Below, one piece after another: positions 48,870 through 57,679 of a stretch of DNA of 64,000 nucleotides (position 1 is the first letter of the stretch; each line of letters begins with the position of its first letter). This DNA comes from Methylomonas sp. UP202 (GTDB taxonomy: Bacteria; Pseudomonadota; Gammaproteobacteria; Methylococcales; Methylomonadaceae). The notes under the pieces were generated by a model. That model made no database searches. It had not been told where the DNA came from and saw only the letters and a list, made by a program, of their open reading frames with translations. The stretch spans positions 5,197,547-5,261,546 of the forward strand of contig NZ_CP123897.1 in assembly GCF_029910655.1 (NCBI RefSeq), read 5' to 3'. Both the position numbers and the translations under genes were made by a program.

Positions 48870-49096
48870 TTCGGGTGACAAACTCCGCTAGGGAAAAATT
48901 ATTGTTGTTATGGCGGTTATCGAGACGCATCGGTCGCACCGACGGACGTTAACGCCGCCACGCCGGGCATTCCCGGCGGACGGCGAATCGGAGGGCACCT
49001 CCCGGATCGCCCCAATACCGCAATACAACAGCCGCCGGTATTGGAAGCGAACGCGCTTAGGCCAGTCTTAAGCGCTCCGGAGAGACAAAGGAACGA

Positions 49097-49294
49097 TTAC
49101 TTGAGAGAGACCGTTTCGACGCGGCCTTTCATTTCGATGTTGAGTTTATCTTCCTTAGCCAGCCAGCCCAAGGCCCGCTGTACCTCGTTTTTGCCCAAAC
49201 CAGTCTCGGTGGTGATTTTGTTGACACTGGCCTCACCGTTGGTATTCAAAAATTGCCAGATTTTTCCGGCCGCTTCACCAATTATCTCTACCAT
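49097..49294 (-). CDS. Small winged helix-turn-helix protein (DUF2582-like)
   Basis: A 65-residue stand-alone winged helix: GEAAGKIWQFLNTNGEASVNKITTETGLGKNEVQRALGWLAKEDKL, then a two-strand wing. It matches the small DUF2582 group found in many anaerobes and methanotrophs. Too small for an effector domain. It lies 87 nt after minE on the same strand and could be read from the min transcript. Target unknown. Confidence 0.8.
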   Translation of the reverse strand: MVEIIGEAAGKIWQFLNTNGEASVNKITTETGLGKNEVQRALGWLAKEDKLNIEMKGRVETVSLK

Positions 49295-49381
49295 TTCAGC
49301 TCCTCACACTTTAAGCAACAAAAAAATCGGGTATTCGGTCCGGCGCCACGCGGCAGACATGCAACAAACGCCAAAGCGCGA

Positions 49382-49636
49382 TTAACGTTCGTCGGGCAAC
49401 ACAATATTGAGTTCCAATGTTTCCTGATTGCCGTCCTGCTCGAAATTGACGGTAATGGCATCCTGACTGACATTGACGTATTTACGAATCACCGCGAGCA
49501 ACTCCTGTTGCAGCTGCGGCAGATAAGAAGGCTGATTTCGCGAGGCCCGTTCGTGGGCCACCAGGATTTGCAAGCGCTCCTTGGCCAACGACGCGCTGCT
49601 GGGTTTGGATGACCGGAAATAATCTAACAGACTCAT
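49382..49636 (-). CDS. minE: MinE, topological specificity factor
   Basis: An 84-residue protein: N-terminal amphipathic SLLDYFRSSK membrane/MinD-interaction segment, contact helix with AKERLQILVAHERAS, and the C-terminal dimer domain. It drives MinD oscillation so division stays at mid-cell. ATG at 49636 overlaps the minD stop by 1 nt (TGATG); a GTG lies one codon earlier. Confidence 0.96.
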   Translation of the reverse strand: MSLLDYFRSSKPSSASLAKERLQILVAHERASRNQPSYLPQLQQELLAVIRKYVNVSQDAITVNFEQDGNQETLELNIVLPDER

Positions 49637-50448
49637 CACTTACTCCCGAACAGCTTGCTAAACAAGCCCTTCTTCTCTTCCTCTATGAATCGGTGGGGAC
49701 GATCTTCGCCCAAATAGCGCGCGACGATGTCGGCGTAAGCCTGACCGGCGTCGCTTTGCTCGTCCAAAATCACCGGGGTGCCCGAGTTGGAGGCATTCAA
49801 TACCGACTTGGACTCGGGAATCACGCCCAACAGATGCAGCGACAAAATCTCCTGCACGTCATCCACGCTCAACATTTCGCCCAGCTTGACTCGATCGGGG
49901 GAATAACGGGTCAGCAACAAATATTCCTTGATCGGCTCGTCACCCTTCTCGGCGCGGCGCGACTTGCTAGCCAGTATACCCAGCATCCGATCCGAATCGC
50001 GCACCGACGACACTTCCGGGTTGGTCACGACGAAGGCATCGTCGGCAAAGTACATGGCAAGTGTAGCACCGCGTTCGATTCCAGCGGGCGAATCGCAAAC
50101 GATGTATTTAAAATCCTTGGCTAGTTCTTCGAGAATGCGCTCGACGCCTTCCAGGGTCAGCGCATCCTTATCGCGGGTTTGCGAGGCGGGCAAGATATAG
50201 AGCTGATCGCAACGCTTGTCCTTGATCAGGGCTTGGTTCAAGGTTGCTTCGTTGTTGATCACATTGACCAAATCGTAGACCACTCGCCGTTCGCACCCCA
50301 TGATCAAATCCAGATTACGCAGACCGACATCGAAATCGATAACAGCGGTTTTATGGCCTTTCTTAGCCAAACCCATCGCGATCGCCGCGCTGGTGGTGGT
50401 TTTACCCACGCCGCCTTTTCCTGATGTTACTACGATAATTCTGGCCAA
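49636..50448 (-). CDS. minD: MinD, septum-site ATPase
   Basis: A 270-residue deviant Walker ATPase (SGKGGVGKTT, residues 9-18) that recruits MinC to the membrane. The C-terminal amphipathic KKGLFSKLFGSK is the membrane-targeting helix. The start codon is TTG, supported by AGGAGG 7 nt upstream and by the family N-terminus MARIIVVTSGKGG; no ATG is available at this position. Confidence 0.97.
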   Translation of the reverse strand: MARIIVVTSGKGGVGKTTTSAAIAMGLAKKGHKTAVIDFDVGLRNLDLIMGCERRVVYDLVNVINNEATLNQALIKDKRCDQLYILPASQTRDKDALTLEGVERILEELAKDFKYIVCDSPAGIERGATLAMYFADDAFVVTNPEVSSVRDSDRMLGILASKSRRAEKGDEPIKEYLLLTRYSPDRVKLGEMLSVDDVQEILSLHLLGVIPESKSVLNASNSGTPVILDEQSDAGQAYADIVARYLGEDRPHRFIEEEKKGLFSKLFGSK

Positions 50449-50455
50449 TGTCGTT

Positions 50456-50461
50456 CCTCCT
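50456..50461 (-). promoter_or_regulatory. Strong ribosome site that decides the TTG start of minD
   Basis: A full AGGAGG on the minus strand with 7-nt spacing to the TTG. It compensates for the weak start codon. Confidence 0.8.
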
Positions 50462-50467
50462 AGAAAT

Positions 50468-51211
50468 CTAAAGTTCTTTGATGATCAGCTTCTGGTTCGC
50501 CAGACTGATTTGTACCGGTTTATGCGGGGCGTGCTGACTCAAATCGTCGCGGAGCTGGTAGGTGCCGGCAATCGAAATCAACTCGGCTTGCAAATCGGAA
50601 CAAAAAATCCGACTCTCGGCGTTGCCTAGCACGCCAGCCAAGGCGCGTCCCCGCAACGAACCGTAGACGTGGATGTTGCCCTCCGCCATGATTTCGGCAC
50701 CGGCGCTGACAGTCGCGGTCACGATCAAATCGCCTTTGGCGTAAACGCGCTGTCCGGAACGTACCGGTTGAGTGATTAATTTATTTTCGACGTTCGACGC
50801 GGCGGGGGCCGATGGTGGCGGCTCCGGCGTCGGCAATGGCTGCTTGGCAGGCTCTTTGCTGATTAACGGTGTATTGCTACCGTGCAGCGAATGCACCGGC
50901 AAATTCATCGCCAGCGCTACTTGGTTTTGTTGCTCGTTACCGCCGCGGATGCCGACCGGCATGAAACCGTGGGAACGCACGGTCGCCACGATGTCGGCGA
51001 AATCTAGTACCAGATTCTGCGCGTTGAGCTTTTGCAAATCGATCAACAGCGGCGAATTGCGAAAGAACTCCGGGGCCTGGGCGACTTTTTCCTTGAGTTG
51101 CTCGTCGATGGCGGGCAAGTCGTTTCCGGACAGCAGCAGCACCGGGACGGTCAATGAGGTGCTTTTAAACTCCAAAGCTGTTTTTTGCGAGTTAATGGTG
51201 CCGGTGGACAT
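50468..51211 (-). CDS. minC: MinC, FtsZ assembly inhibitor
   Basis: A 247-residue two-domain protein: the N-terminal FtsZ-inhibiting domain (about 1-110), a Pro/Ala-rich linker (PLPTPEPPPSAPAAS) and the C-terminal beta-helix (PVRSGQRVYAKGDLIVTATVSAGAEI ... RGRALAG) that dimerises and binds MinD. First gene of minC-minD-minE; 19 nt separate it from minD. Confidence 0.95.
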   Translation of the reverse strand: MSTGTINSQKTALEFKSTSLTVPVLLLSGNDLPAIDEQLKEKVAQAPEFFRNSPLLIDLQKLNAQNLVLDFADIVATVRSHGFMPVGIRGGNEQQNQVALAMNLPVHSLHGSNTPLISKEPAKQPLPTPEPPPSAPAASNVENKLITQPVRSGQRVYAKGDLIVTATVSAGAEIMAEGNIHVYGSLRGRALAGVLGNAESRIFCSDLQAELISIAGTYQLRDDLSQHAPHKPVQISLANQKLIIKEL

Positions 51212-51280
51212 CGATTTGGGAAAATCAGCTCATGTATGACCCCGAATGTTAGCATTTTCCGTGACAAAAAGCACAATCGC

Positions 51281-52639
51281 TTACAGTAAAAACAGCGTCG
51301 CCAAACCTAAAAAGGTCATAAAACCAACCACATCGGTGACCGTTGTCAACAGCACCCCGCCAGCCAACGCCGGATCGACACCGATTTTTTGTAACAAAAC
51401 CGGAATCGCCACACCGGAAAAGGCCGCGCAGACCAAATTGATCAGCATCGCCGCGCCGAGCAGGATACCAATGTGCGGATTGTGAAACCAAACTCCGGCC
51501 ACGGCGGCGACGACGACCGCCCAAATCAGCCCGTTCAACAAGCCGACCGAAATTTCCTTGAACAACAGACTGCGGACGTTGCCGCCGCTGATCTGTCCCA
51601 GCGCCAAACCTCTAACCACCAGCGTCAAGGTCTGACTACCGGCGATACCGCCCATGCTGGCGACGATGGGCATCAACACCGCCAGTACCACGATTTGTTG
51701 TATCGTATCTTCGAACAAGTCGATAACCCAGGCCGCCAGAAACGCGGTCAGCAAATTGACTCCCAGCCACAAGGCCCGGCGCTTGGCGCTGGTCACGACC
51801 GGCGCAAACATGTCGTGTTCCTCGGTCAAACCGGCCAAGCTCATCAGCGAATGGTCAGCCTCTTCGCGAATCACATCTAGGATATCGTCGATCGTAATCC
51901 GCCCCAACACTTTACCGTCGTCGGCCAGTACCGGTACCGACAGCAATTTACGCCGCTCGAACAGCGCGGCCACGTCTCGGCTCGGGGTTTTGTAGGAAAT
52001 CCCCGGACTCTTGGTATCCATCAACTCGGAAACCTTGGTGTGCGGATCGTGCGTCAACAACTGGCTGATCGCCAACACCCCCTGAAAACTATCCTTGCGA
52101 TCGACGACGATCAGGCTGTCGGTGCCGGCCGGCACCCGGCCGCGCAGCCGCAAATAGCGCGACACCACATCCAAGGTAACATCCGCCCGTATCGTCAAGA
52201 CGTCTTGAGACATCAAGCCGCCCGCCGTATGCTCGCGGTAACTTAGCGCTTGTTCGAACCGATTGCGGTTGTGCACTCCGATCGATTCCATAACCTGAGA
52301 CAGCAAGGGTTCCGGCAAGACATGCAACAAGTCCACCATGCCGTCGGCACCCATTTGCTCGGTCGCGGCCATCAAATCCTTACGGTCGGTGATCGCCAAC
52401 AACGCGGTCGCAACTTCGACATTCAACTCGATCAACACCTCGCCCATGACACCGGGCGGAATCAAACGCCACAGGCTGGCGCGCGGCTCCGGTTCCAGCG
52501 CCTCCAACACGAATGCCGCTTCGGCCGGATATAGCGAACGCACCAGATTGCGAATTTCGATCTGCGAGCCCTTGGCCAGAATCGCCGTAGCGCGCGCCAA
52601 GAGATGTTCGCCGTTTTCCGGCAGGGTGGGTGTTGTCAT
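51281..52639 (-). CDS. mgtE: MgtE-family magnesium transporter
   Basis: A 452-residue Mg2+ channel: N-terminal superhelical domain (about 1-130), two CBS domains (about 135-255) that sense cytosolic Mg2+, a plug helix and five C-terminal helices with the pore motif PIVASMGGIAGSQTLTLVVRGLALG. Length and order are typical. It lies 17 nt after rapZ on the same strand and is likely cotranscribed with it. Confidence 0.95.
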   Translation of the reverse strand: MTTPTLPENGEHLLARATAILAKGSQIEIRNLVRSLYPAEAAFVLEALEPEPRASLWRLIPPGVMGEVLIELNVEVATALLAITDRKDLMAATEQMGADGMVDLLHVLPEPLLSQVMESIGVHNRNRFEQALSYREHTAGGLMSQDVLTIRADVTLDVVSRYLRLRGRVPAGTDSLIVVDRKDSFQGVLAISQLLTHDPHTKVSELMDTKSPGISYKTPSRDVAALFERRKLLSVPVLADDGKVLGRITIDDILDVIREEADHSLMSLAGLTEEHDMFAPVVTSAKRRALWLGVNLLTAFLAAWVIDLFEDTIQQIVVLAVLMPIVASMGGIAGSQTLTLVVRGLALGQISGGNVRSLLFKEISVGLLNGLIWAVVVAAVAGVWFHNPHIGILLGAAMLINLVCAAFSGVAIPVLLQKIGVDPALAGGVLLTTVTDVVGFMTFLGLATLFLL

Positions 52640-52656
52640 AAGCTGAAACCGGAAGG

Positions 52657-53526
52657 TTAGGAGGCCGGGAAACGTAACTCCCGATGCCTGACGATAATGT
52701 TAGGGGTAAGGGTTTTAAAGTGTTGCCCCAGCGTCTCGACCAAGTATACCGAACGGTGTTGACCGCCAGTGCAGCCGATCGCGATCGTCAGGTAGCTGCG
52801 ATTGTCGGACTCGAAACGCGGCGCCCAACGGCCGACGAAATAACCGACATCGTGCAGAAATTCCTTGACGGCCGTTTCGTGCTGCAAAAATTCGACCACT
52901 TCGGCGTGTTTACCGGTCAAACCCCTTAGCTGCGGCACCCAATACGGATTCGGCAAACTGCGGGCGTCGAACACGAAATCGGCATCCAGCGGCATGCCGT
53001 ATTTGAAGCCGAAAGACTGAAACAAAATGGACAGCGAACTCCTACCTTTCTCGCCCAAGCGGTTTTTCAACAAGTCCCGCAACTGATGGTAATGGGTAAA
53101 ACTGGTATCGATGACGATATCCGCGATCACCGCCACCGGATGCAACATTTGTCGTTCGATGTCCAGCGCCTCGCGCAACGGCAAGCTTTCGGTGGTCAAC
53201 GGATGTTTGCGCCGAGTTTCGCTGTAACGCTTCAGGATGATATTTTCGTCGGCTTCCATGTAAACCACTTCGCAATCGATACCCTTGCCGCGAATAAATG
53301 CGATGCAATCGGGGAAGTCCGCCAGTTTTTCGGTGCGATTGCGGGCGTCGATGCCGATCGCGGTCTTGGCGTACGTGGCCGGCGCCTTCGCCATCACGTC
53401 GTCGACAAACTGCTGCAACAGCACCACCGGCAGGTTATCGATGCAGTAGTAACCGCAGTCCTCCAGGGTATCCAGGGCGATACTTTTTCCGGAACCGGAC
53501 AAGCCGCTGACGATGACGAGTTTCAT
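52657..53526 (-). CDS. rapZ: RapZ, nucleotide-binding RNase adaptor
   Basis: A 289-residue P-loop protein (GLSGSGKS, residues 8-15) with the C-terminal GCTGGQHRSVYL motif. In E. coli RapZ senses glucosamine-6-phosphate and directs RNase E to the sRNA GlmZ. ATG at 53526 matches the family start. Order here is rpoN-hpf-rapZ; the usual ptsN between hpf and rapZ is absent. Confidence 0.95.
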   Translation of the reverse strand: MKLVIVSGLSGSGKSIALDTLEDCGYYCIDNLPVVLLQQFVDDVMAKAPATYAKTAIGIDARNRTEKLADFPDCIAFIRGKGIDCEVVYMEADENIILKRYSETRRKHPLTTESLPLREALDIERQMLHPVAVIADIVIDTSFTHYHQLRDLLKNRLGEKGRSSLSILFQSFGFKYGMPLDADFVFDARSLPNPYWVPQLRGLTGKHAEVVEFLQHETAVKEFLHDVGYFVGRWAPRFESDNRSYLTIAIGCTGGQHRSVYLVETLGQHFKTLTPNIIVRHRELRFPAS

Positions 53527-53577
53527 GATGAGAATTCGAGGCGGGGACGCCAAACCGTCCCCGCGAACCGATAGGAA

Positions 53578-53868
53578 TTAACGGTGATTTTGGTTTTTTT
53601 CTTTGTGTTTGACGATTTGTCTGTCCAGTTTATCGACCATGTTATCGATCGCGACATACATATCTTCCTGGACATCCTCGGCATACAGTTTGGCGCCGCT
53701 GATTTGCACGGCCGCTTCGGCTTTTTGCTCCAGTTTCTCGACGGTCAAAATCACGTGAACGTCCACGACGTTGTCGAAATGACGCTTGATCTTGCTGATT
53801 TTGTCTTCGACATGAGCTTTTAACGAATCGGTAACTTCTACGTGATGACCGGTGATACTAACTTGCAT
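53578..53868 (-). CDS. hpf: Short ribosome hibernation-promoting factor
   Basis: A 96-residue HPF/YfiA-type protein: MQVSITGHHVEVTDSLKAHVEDKISKI start region and the AEDVQEDMYVAIDNMVDKLDRQI helix. It binds the 30S decoding site and promotes 100S dimers in stationary phase. Short form without the long C-terminal dimerisation domain. It follows rpoN as in E. coli. Confidence 0.95.
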   Translation of the reverse strand: MQVSITGHHVEVTDSLKAHVEDKISKIKRHFDNVVDVHVILTVEKLEQKAEAAVQISGAKLYAEDVQEDMYVAIDNMVDKLDRQIVKHKEKNQNHR

Positions 53869-53904
53869 GGAATACTCCTGTTTTTAAAAATTATGCTTCC
53901 GTAC

Positions 53905-55341
53905 TCAGATAAGCCTTTTCCGCTGGCTGGTTGGCGGTATCGACATCGCTTCCCGGTATTTGGCAATGGTGCGGCGGGCGACGTTGATGCCTTTTTCATT
54001 CAATAAGTCGGATATTTTACTATCGCTTAATGGCTTGGCCGGGTTTTCGGAACCGACCAATTCTTTGATCAGCGCCCGAATCGCGGTCGCCGAACATTCT
54101 CCGCCGCCATCGGTACTGACATGGCTGGAGAAGAAGTATTTGAATTCGATGACGCCGTGCGGCGTGTGCATGTATTTTTGGGTGGTGACCCTGGAAATCG
54201 TCGACTCGTGAAGTTCCAGTTCCTCGGCGATATCCCGCAATACCATCGGCTTCATCGCGATCGCGCCGTGCTCGAAAAAATCGCCCTGCTTTTCGACGAT
54301 GCTGCGCGCGACCCGCAACAAGGTGTCGTTGCGGCTGTGCAGGCTTTTGATAAACCAGCGCGCTTCCTGCAGATGGTTTTTCATGCTGACGTTGTCCTGG
54401 CTGTTGTCGGCCCGCTTGATCATTCCGGAATAAAACGGATTAATTCGCAATTTGGGAGCGATTTCCGGATTCAGATTGACTTGCCACGCCCCGGCTACCT
54501 TCGCGACGAACACATCGGGCACCACGTATTCGACGCTGACTTCCTGGACTTGACCGCCAGGCTTGGGGTCCAAGGTGCGGATCAAGGCCAACACGCCCCG
54601 CAACACGTCCTCGGTCATACCGACGCGCTTGATCAAGCGGGCTTGATCGCAAGTCGCCAGTAAATCCAGATGCCGCTTAACAAAATCCAGCGCATCCTCA
54701 CGGTAGGGTGTCGTCGCCGGCAACTGCAGCAACTGCAAACGCAGGCAATCGGCCAAGTCCAAAGCCGCCACGCCGACCGGGTCGAAATTCTGCAGCATGT
54801 GCAACACGGCCTGAACCTCGTCGATTTCCAGGTTGTCGAGCTGCTCCTGCAAGCCCTGACAAATGTCGTTCAGATCGGTGGCGATGTAACCGTCGTCGTT
54901 GATGGCATCGATAATCGCCGCCGCGATCGCGTAGTCGCGGTCGGAGATGGGCAGCAACTCCAATTGCCAGAATAAATGATCGTGCAGACTTTCGGACTTA
55001 CTGCGGAAGCTTTCGAATTCCGGCGTGTCGCCGTCGTCTCCGCCACTGGGCAAACTGCTTTCGTAAACATCGTCCCAGCTGACGTCGACCGGCAATTCGT
55101 CCGGCATGTCGGTTTGCGACCCCTCGCTGGTGACTTGATCGGGGTTTTCGGCTTTCTTTTCTCGAAAATCCAAATTCAGCGACTCTTCCTCTTCCACCTC
55201 CAGCATCATATTGGATTCAAGCGCCTGCTGGATTTCCTGCTGCAAATCCAGGGTCGACATCTGCAACAATTTGATCGCCTGCTGCAATTGCGGCGTCATC
55301 GTCAGACTCTGACCGATACGGAGTTGTAAGGATTGCTTCAT
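53905..55341 (-). CDS. rpoN: RNA polymerase sigma-54 factor
   Basis: A 478-residue sigma-54: Gln-rich N-terminal activator-interacting region (QLRIGQSLTMTPQLQQAIKLLQ), acidic middle, core-binding domain, the HTH region and the C-terminal RpoN box ARRTIAKYREAM. It starts transcription at -24/-12 promoters with enhancer proteins. It lies 14 nt after lptB. Confidence 0.98.
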   Translation of the reverse strand: MKQSLQLRIGQSLTMTPQLQQAIKLLQMSTLDLQQEIQQALESNMMLEVEEEESLNLDFREKKAENPDQVTSEGSQTDMPDELPVDVSWDDVYESSLPSGGDDGDTPEFESFRSKSESLHDHLFWQLELLPISDRDYAIAAAIIDAINDDGYIATDLNDICQGLQEQLDNLEIDEVQAVLHMLQNFDPVGVAALDLADCLRLQLLQLPATTPYREDALDFVKRHLDLLATCDQARLIKRVGMTEDVLRGVLALIRTLDPKPGGQVQEVSVEYVVPDVFVAKVAGAWQVNLNPEIAPKLRINPFYSGMIKRADNSQDNVSMKNHLQEARWFIKSLHSRNDTLLRVARSIVEKQGDFFEHGAIAMKPMVLRDIAEELELHESTISRVTTQKYMHTPHGVIEFKYFFSSHVSTDGGGECSATAIRALIKELVGSENPAKPLSDSKISDLLNEKGINVARRTIAKYREAMSIPPTSQRKRLI

Positions 55342-55355
55342 GTGTATTTAAAAAT

Positions 55356-56081
55356 CTATAAGCTAAATTTATCGCCCAGATACACTCTGCGCACTTCCGC
55401 ATTGTCGACCAGTTCGCGGGATACACCCTCCGCGATAACCTTGCCGTCATTCAGGATGTAGGCGCGATCGCATATCTCCAATGTTTCTCTGACCTTATGC
55501 TCGGTAATCAAAATACCGATGCCGCGCTGCTTCAGATGCGCGATGATTTTTTGCAATTCCAGCACCGAAATCGGATCGACGCCGGCAAACGGTTCGTCCA
55601 GCAAAATAAATTGCGGCTCGCTGGCCAAGGCACGGGCGATTTCAACCCGGCGCCGCTCGCCGCCGGACAAGCCCAGCGCCAGTTGCTTGCGCAAATGGTT
55701 GATATTAAATTCCGCCAGCAGTTCGTCAATCATTAGCTCGATCTGACCGTCGGTCAAGTCGTCGCGAATCTGTAACACCGCCCGCAAATTATCCGCCACG
55801 CTCAATTTGCGAAACACCGACGCTTCTTGGGCCAGATAGCCTATCCCCAAGCGAGCCCGCCGATGCATCGGCTGGTAGGTGATGCGCTGATCGTCCAGGT
55901 AAATATCGCCCTTATCCGCCCTAATCAAACCGACCAGCATGTAAAAGCTGGTGGTCTTACCGGCGCCGTTGGGGCCGAGTAAGCCGACGACTTCGCCGGT
56001 ATCGACCTGCAAACCGACACCATCAACCACGTTACGGTTGTTGTAGCGCTTGTACAACTGCTCGGCAAGCAAACGCGCCAT
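55356..56081 (-). CDS. lptB: LptB, LPS-export ABC ATPase
   Basis: A 241-residue ATPase of the LptB2FG complex that pulls LPS from the inner membrane. Walker A GPNGAGKTT, signature LSGGERRRVEIARAL, Walker B FILLDEPFAGVDP and the switch His in ITEHKVRET are intact. ATG at 56081 chosen (MARLLAEQLYKRY); it overlaps the lptA stop by 1 nt (TAATG). Confidence 0.97.
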   Translation of the reverse strand: MARLLAEQLYKRYNNRNVVDGVGLQVDTGEVVGLLGPNGAGKTTSFYMLVGLIRADKGDIYLDDQRITYQPMHRRARLGIGYLAQEASVFRKLSVADNLRAVLQIRDDLTDGQIELMIDELLAEFNINHLRKQLALGLSGGERRRVEIARALASEPQFILLDEPFAGVDPISVLELQKIIAHLKQRGIGILITEHKVRETLEICDRAYILNDGKVIAEGVSRELVDNAEVRRVYLGDKFSL

Positions 56082-56581
56082 TACGGAGCCTTTTTGGTCT
56101 TGGGTTGAATCACCGAATGCACCCGCTTGCCATCGGTGCTCTGCTCGCCGGCCTTCAACAGCGAGTTCTTGGTATCGTACTCGATATACTCGCTGGACTG
56201 TTTGGCGTCGCCCTGCCAAACCGAGGCGTTCTTCATGAAAATCAGCAGATTTTTTTCCGGGTAGAATTCGTTGACCAAGCCCTCGCCGTGCATTTCGTCC
56301 TTGCCGACGGCGGGCAACTGTTTGAAGCGCGACGGCTTACCGGTGGCAATTAGCTTGGTGATGGCTCCGTCCTTCAGGTAAACCACCAACTGATCGGCAT
56401 CGATACGAATCGTGCCTTGCGTCGCGACGACGCCGCCGGTATAGGTGCTGACCTGGGTTTTCTCGTCGTAGACGGCATTGTTCGAGTCGATGTAAATCGG
56501 TTGTTCCGAATCCGACTCCAGCGCAACGACCGCCGGCGCGAGCCATAACAGGCTCCAACCCAGCATTTTACTTAATTTCAT
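56081..56581 (-). CDS. lptA: LptA, periplasmic LPS-bridge protein
   Basis: A 166-residue exported beta-jellyroll protein (signal peptide ending near VVALES) that polymerises into the periplasmic LPS bridge. PIYIDSNNAVYDEKTQVSTYTGGVVATQGT is the conserved OstA start (from residue ~28). It overlaps lptC by 14 nt. Confidence 0.93.
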   Translation of the reverse strand: MKLSKMLGWSLLWLAPAVVALESDSEQPIYIDSNNAVYDEKTQVSTYTGGVVATQGTIRIDADQLVVYLKDGAITKLIATGKPSRFKQLPAVGKDEMHGEGLVNEFYPEKNLLIFMKNASVWQGDAKQSSEYIEYDTKNSLLKAGEQSTDGKRVHSVIQPKTKKAP

Positions 56582-57137
56582 AGCGACCTTTCACTTTGGA
56601 CAACAATTTCAGGTGAATCGGACTGACGAAAGTCGCTTCCATACCTATTCCCGCCGTTTTATTGGGCGGGCCGATAATTTCGGCCCAAGCCGCTGTCTCC
56701 GCATAATGGCTGGCGAGATTAACCCGCAAATCCGAAGTATTGACGGTCAGCGCCGCGTTGGTTTTGGACGCCTCCCGATTGATAAAAACCGTGCCGTTCA
56801 ATTGCAAATGTTCGCCGTCGGCGGCCATCACGCCACTATCGGCTTTAATCACCCAGGGCATTTGGTTGGGGTTGTACAGCGTCATCACCGGCTTTTGCAA
56901 ATGGGTGCTGCCGTCGGTTTTAAAATGCTGCATCCGCTCGGCGGACAGCTCGTTTTTAGCGATACCGTCCAGACCCATTTCCTGTTTGTAATAGACCTCG
57001 CTGAAAAAATCGGGACTGTTTTCCTCGATCTTGATCTGCTCCTGACGCAGCTCATGCATTTCCGCCAGCCACCAGGACAACGCCGCCGCCAGCGCGACGT
57101 AAGCGTACACGGCCAGATTGCGGATGCGTCCCTTCAT
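56568..57137 (-). CDS. lptC: LptC, inner-membrane LPS-transfer protein
   Basis: A 189-residue bitopic protein: one N-terminal membrane helix (about 8-25) and a periplasmic jellyroll with GEHLQLNGTVFINR and related strands. It passes LPS from LptB2FG to LptA. ATG at 57137 overlaps the kdsC stop (ATGA). Confidence 0.93.
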   Translation of the reverse strand: MKGRIRNLAVYAYVALAAALSWWLAEMHELRQEQIKIEENSPDFFSEVYYKQEMGLDGIAKNELSAERMQHFKTDGSTHLQKPVMTLYNPNQMPWVIKADSGVMAADGEHLQLNGTVFINREASKTNAALTVNTSDLRVNLASHYAETAAWAEIIGPPNKTAGIGMEATFVSPIHLKLLSKVKGRYEIK

Positions 57138-57667
57138 AGATAGGCCTGCAAAACCGAATCGAAACGCCCCTGCACCTGCATGATCAGATCGCAAACCTCG
57201 CGCACCGCGCCTAATCCGCCAGCCGCTTCGGTTTGCCAGTCGGCGTAACGTTTGACCGCGAAATTGGCATCGGCAACCGCCACCGCGAAACCCACCTGGC
57301 GCATAATCGGCAAATCCAACACATCGTCACCGACATAGCCGACCTGCTCGGCTCGCAACCCCAACAACTCCAGAATCTCGGCGAATGCGGCTCGCTTGTT
57401 CTCGTGGCCCTGGTACACGTGTTCGACGCCCAGACCACGCATGCGCAACGTCACCGAATTCGACTTGCGGCCGGAAATGACCGCCACCTCGACGCCGGTC
57501 TGCCGCAACAACTTGATACCGTGCCCGTCGCGGGCATGAAAACATTTATATTCTCGCCCCTCGTCGTCGAAAAACAGCCGGCCGTCGGTCAACACGCCGT
57601 CGACGTCCAAAATCAACAGCTTGAGGTTTTCAATGACTTGCAGCTTTTGTCTATCCAATCCGAACAT
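57134..57667 (-). CDS. kdsC: KdsC, KDO-8-phosphate phosphatase
   Basis: A 177-residue HAD phosphatase without a cap domain. Motif I is LDVDGVLTDG with Asp21/Asp23; motif IV is YVGDDVLDLP. It dephosphorylates KDO-8-P for the LPS inner core. Order kdsD-kdsC-lptC-lptA-lptB matches gammaproteobacteria. The gap from kdsD is 12 nt. Confidence 0.96.
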   Translation of the reverse strand: MFGLDRQKLQVIENLKLLILDVDGVLTDGRLFFDDEGREYKCFHARDGHGIKLLRQTGVEVAVISGRKSNSVTLRMRGLGVEHVYQGHENKRAAFAEILELLGLRAEQVGYVGDDVLDLPIMRQVGFAVAVADANFAVKRYADWQTEAAGGLGAVREVCDLIMQVQGRFDSVLQAYL

Positions 57668-57679
57668 GTGACGATACCT

